From the NCBI GenBank assembly GCA_964435565.1, contig CAYSZR010000041.1:1-17156 (forward strand): a stretch of 17,156 nucleotides of DNA, in the 5' to 3' direction. The notes under the pieces were generated by a model. The model saw nothing but the letters and a program-made list of their open reading frames with translations. It made no database searches and had not been told where the DNA came from. Positions 12,401 through 15,400 of this stretch are shown one piece after another. The number at the start of each line of letters is the position of its first letter. Position 1 is the first letter of the stretch. This stretch comes from QAMH01 sp964435565 (GTDB lineage: Bacteria > Actinomycetota > Coriobacteriia > Coriobacteriales > QAMH01). The position numbers and the translations under genes are program-made.

Positions 12401-15400
12401 TCCCGGTCAAGACCTGCTGAGGGTTAGTGACACCAGAGAGTGTGCCGCCACTGGCAACATCGAAGCTGACGGCATTGGACTTAGGCGTCCATTCGGCATA
12501 AAGCGTAATGACCTGTCCCGCCGTATACGTGAAGCTCGGCAGAAGAGCACCATCTGCGAAATACTCCGAAATCTCATATATAACAGGTGTCCCTGTTTCC
12601 TCTTTCACAAGGTCACGATCAACGGAGCTATCCAATCTCCAGCGGTAGAAGCTATAGCCCGAAAGCGCGAAAGCGTTGGGGGTCAATGCCTTATCAACGC
12701 CAAAACGCATTGAAATATCGGCCATGCTCCCAGTCGCATCTGGGTCGCCCGGCTGCAAGCGCACGATATAGGATATCGGCGTCCAATGCGCATACAAGAT
12801 CGTGCGGCCGCCTGCCATCCAATAAAGATCGCCTGGCTCGTAGACAACCTCGCCTTCTTTGGTCTCGGCAAAGCCATCGAAGATATAACCATCACGCGTG
12901 AAGACACGATCATCGGGAATACGTACGGCAGTGCCTGCCTTGACCTGCTTTGTAAAGATGATGCCCTCGCTCGCAGTCCAGCCGCCAGAGGCGTCCACGG
13001 TACCGTTGGCGCCACCATTAGCGGAAAGCACGAGCTCGAAGGTTCGACCGTTCCATTGCGCATAGAGCGTCACGATATCGCCGTCGCCGGACGAAAGATT
13101 ACTATATGAGCCACCGTCAGCGATAAGCGTGCCGCCACCATCGGGCCTGGTTGACCATGTCACGAAATCGTAGCCGACACGCTGAATCTGATTATCGATC
13201 GTAGGCAAGGTCGCCGCAGCCCCATAGCCAGCGGTCCAAGGAGCCATGTAACCAATGCCTCCATTGGAATCGAATTTGATTGTATAGACAACGGGCTCGA
13301 ACACTGCATAGTAAACGGAGTGGAGAGCATTGCCCCATAATTCGCCCGTTTCCTCATAGTTGCCCTTGGTCGGCACGAAATTGGCCATGTCATACGAAAG
13401 GATGTTGCCGTCGACATCTGCCCAATAGAGGAACTTGAAGCCCAGGCTCTTAGATGCTGTGACGCTTGCCGGCGTACCAGTGGCAGCTACGACCTCGACA
13501 GAACCCGGGCTCACAGAACCGCCTGCAGTAGAAACGAATTCGTCGCCATATTCGGTCGTTTTGATAACGACAGCCTCGTACCTGATCGTTGCAGATTTTT
13601 CGATCCAGCGGAAATACAACGTGGCACCCTTTGCCTCGGCATATGCCGCGGCACTGCCATAAAGGGCCTTCTCCGTGTCACTCAAAGCGTTGTAGTTTGA
13701 ACGAGCGATATCGCCAAAGGACAGCGAGTTATCGGCCTTTGCCACATCACCCTGGAAATCTGGCGTGCCATACCAACCCGCAGCTTCATAGCCATTCTTG
13801 GTTGGGTTCGTCGTCGGAAGAAGATTGGGGGTATCCCAGTACACGGTCTTATCGGTAACAGCAGTGCCGCCATTGGAATTGTAATGCAGCGTATAAGTAA
13901 GCTGCTTCCATGCAGCCCAGAGCTTCATGCCAGCAAGCGTGCCCAAAACCTCGGTGGTCTGGCCAGCCGCATAGACCGGATCGGCGCCTTCCGTAGTAGA
14001 CCATCCCAGGAATTCGTAACCATCCCGATGCACGATATCTGCAGCCGGCAAAGTGATGGTAGCACCAACATTCATGGTGCCCGATGCATAACTGCGCTCC
14101 GAGTTAAGCTCAAGACCATTGAGCCTGCTGGAAAGATCACCCGAGACAAAGCTGCCGCCACCGGGATAGATATAGACGATAGTAGGTGTTGACTTCCACT
14201 GAGCAGTCAGGGTAAGCGATTCCCTAATCTCAAATCTCAAGAATGCGGCAGCGTCGAGATAATAATAACCCGCAAGCCCCTCTTCGGCCTTGACAGTCGT
14301 ATAAATCATATCGCTGCTCTTCAGTTTGAAGTGCCAGCCCGTAAACACAAAGCCAACCTGCGCTTTAGGATTGCTCTTGTTTTGCGGATTAGTGGCAACG
14401 GTGTCAAAGTAAGCCGTGGAATACGTCTGGCCGCTCGTCACGTTGCCAAAGCTCACAGACCCGATTGTCGAGCCCGTATTGACGCCCGTAAAGTACGTAT
14501 GGTTCCAGTCCTCAGTCCATGTGCCGCGCGTGCCATGCTCGTAGATTACGGTGTAATGATCCGCAACGTTAAAGTGCGCGATGAATACAGCAACGCCATC
14601 AATGGCGATCTTGCGCACATCTTGCGTCGCGCCCGTCTTTTGCGTGCCGTTGTCGTAAGTGATCGTATATGTCCAGTGCGAGAACGATGTATCCTGGGCT
14701 TGAAGAGCAGTCTGGCTGAAGATGTGCGTGTTAGCCCAATCGGTGCTCAAGAACGCCCCAGGCGCAGCCGTTGTGCCTGCATTAGCATATTCCGTGAGAA
14801 CAGCAGCGTTCTTGCTGATTTCATCATCAGCAATCCCAAAGCTCACGTCATAGCTTGTCTTCTTCTCCCACACCGCATACAACGTCACGTCCTCGCCGTT
14901 GACACCACCATAATAGATGGCGGCCTCATCGATGAGTATCAAATCAGTGTGATTGATGCCAGCGCCCGCAAGTGTGCCCACAACCGAATCGGCTATATGC
15001 GTAGACCAGCCAATAAGGTTGTAGCCGTTGCGCTGGAAATTGCCTGGGGTAAGCGTGCCGGCCGTACCATAGGAGAAGGTCTGCGAATCCATGGAGCCAG
15101 TAGCGTCATTGGCACCACGATAATATGACACGGTGTACGTGCCTGGTTTCCATTCTGGATACAGGTACACATCGCCGCCTGAAATTCGTTCGAATTCGCG
15201 AGTTACCGTCGCGCCGTCAGCATAATGTGTGCCAGTACCATCTACCTTGGTGTTCCAGCCCGCGAAAACATAGCCAGCACGGGTGATGAGCGTCGTACCC
15301 ACGGCACGCAAACGGATGGGTTTGCCATAGGTCTTCGTCTGCTCTTTAGGAACATCGCCTTCGGCTACGTCATAATCCTGTCCGGCTGAAGGAGTTACGA

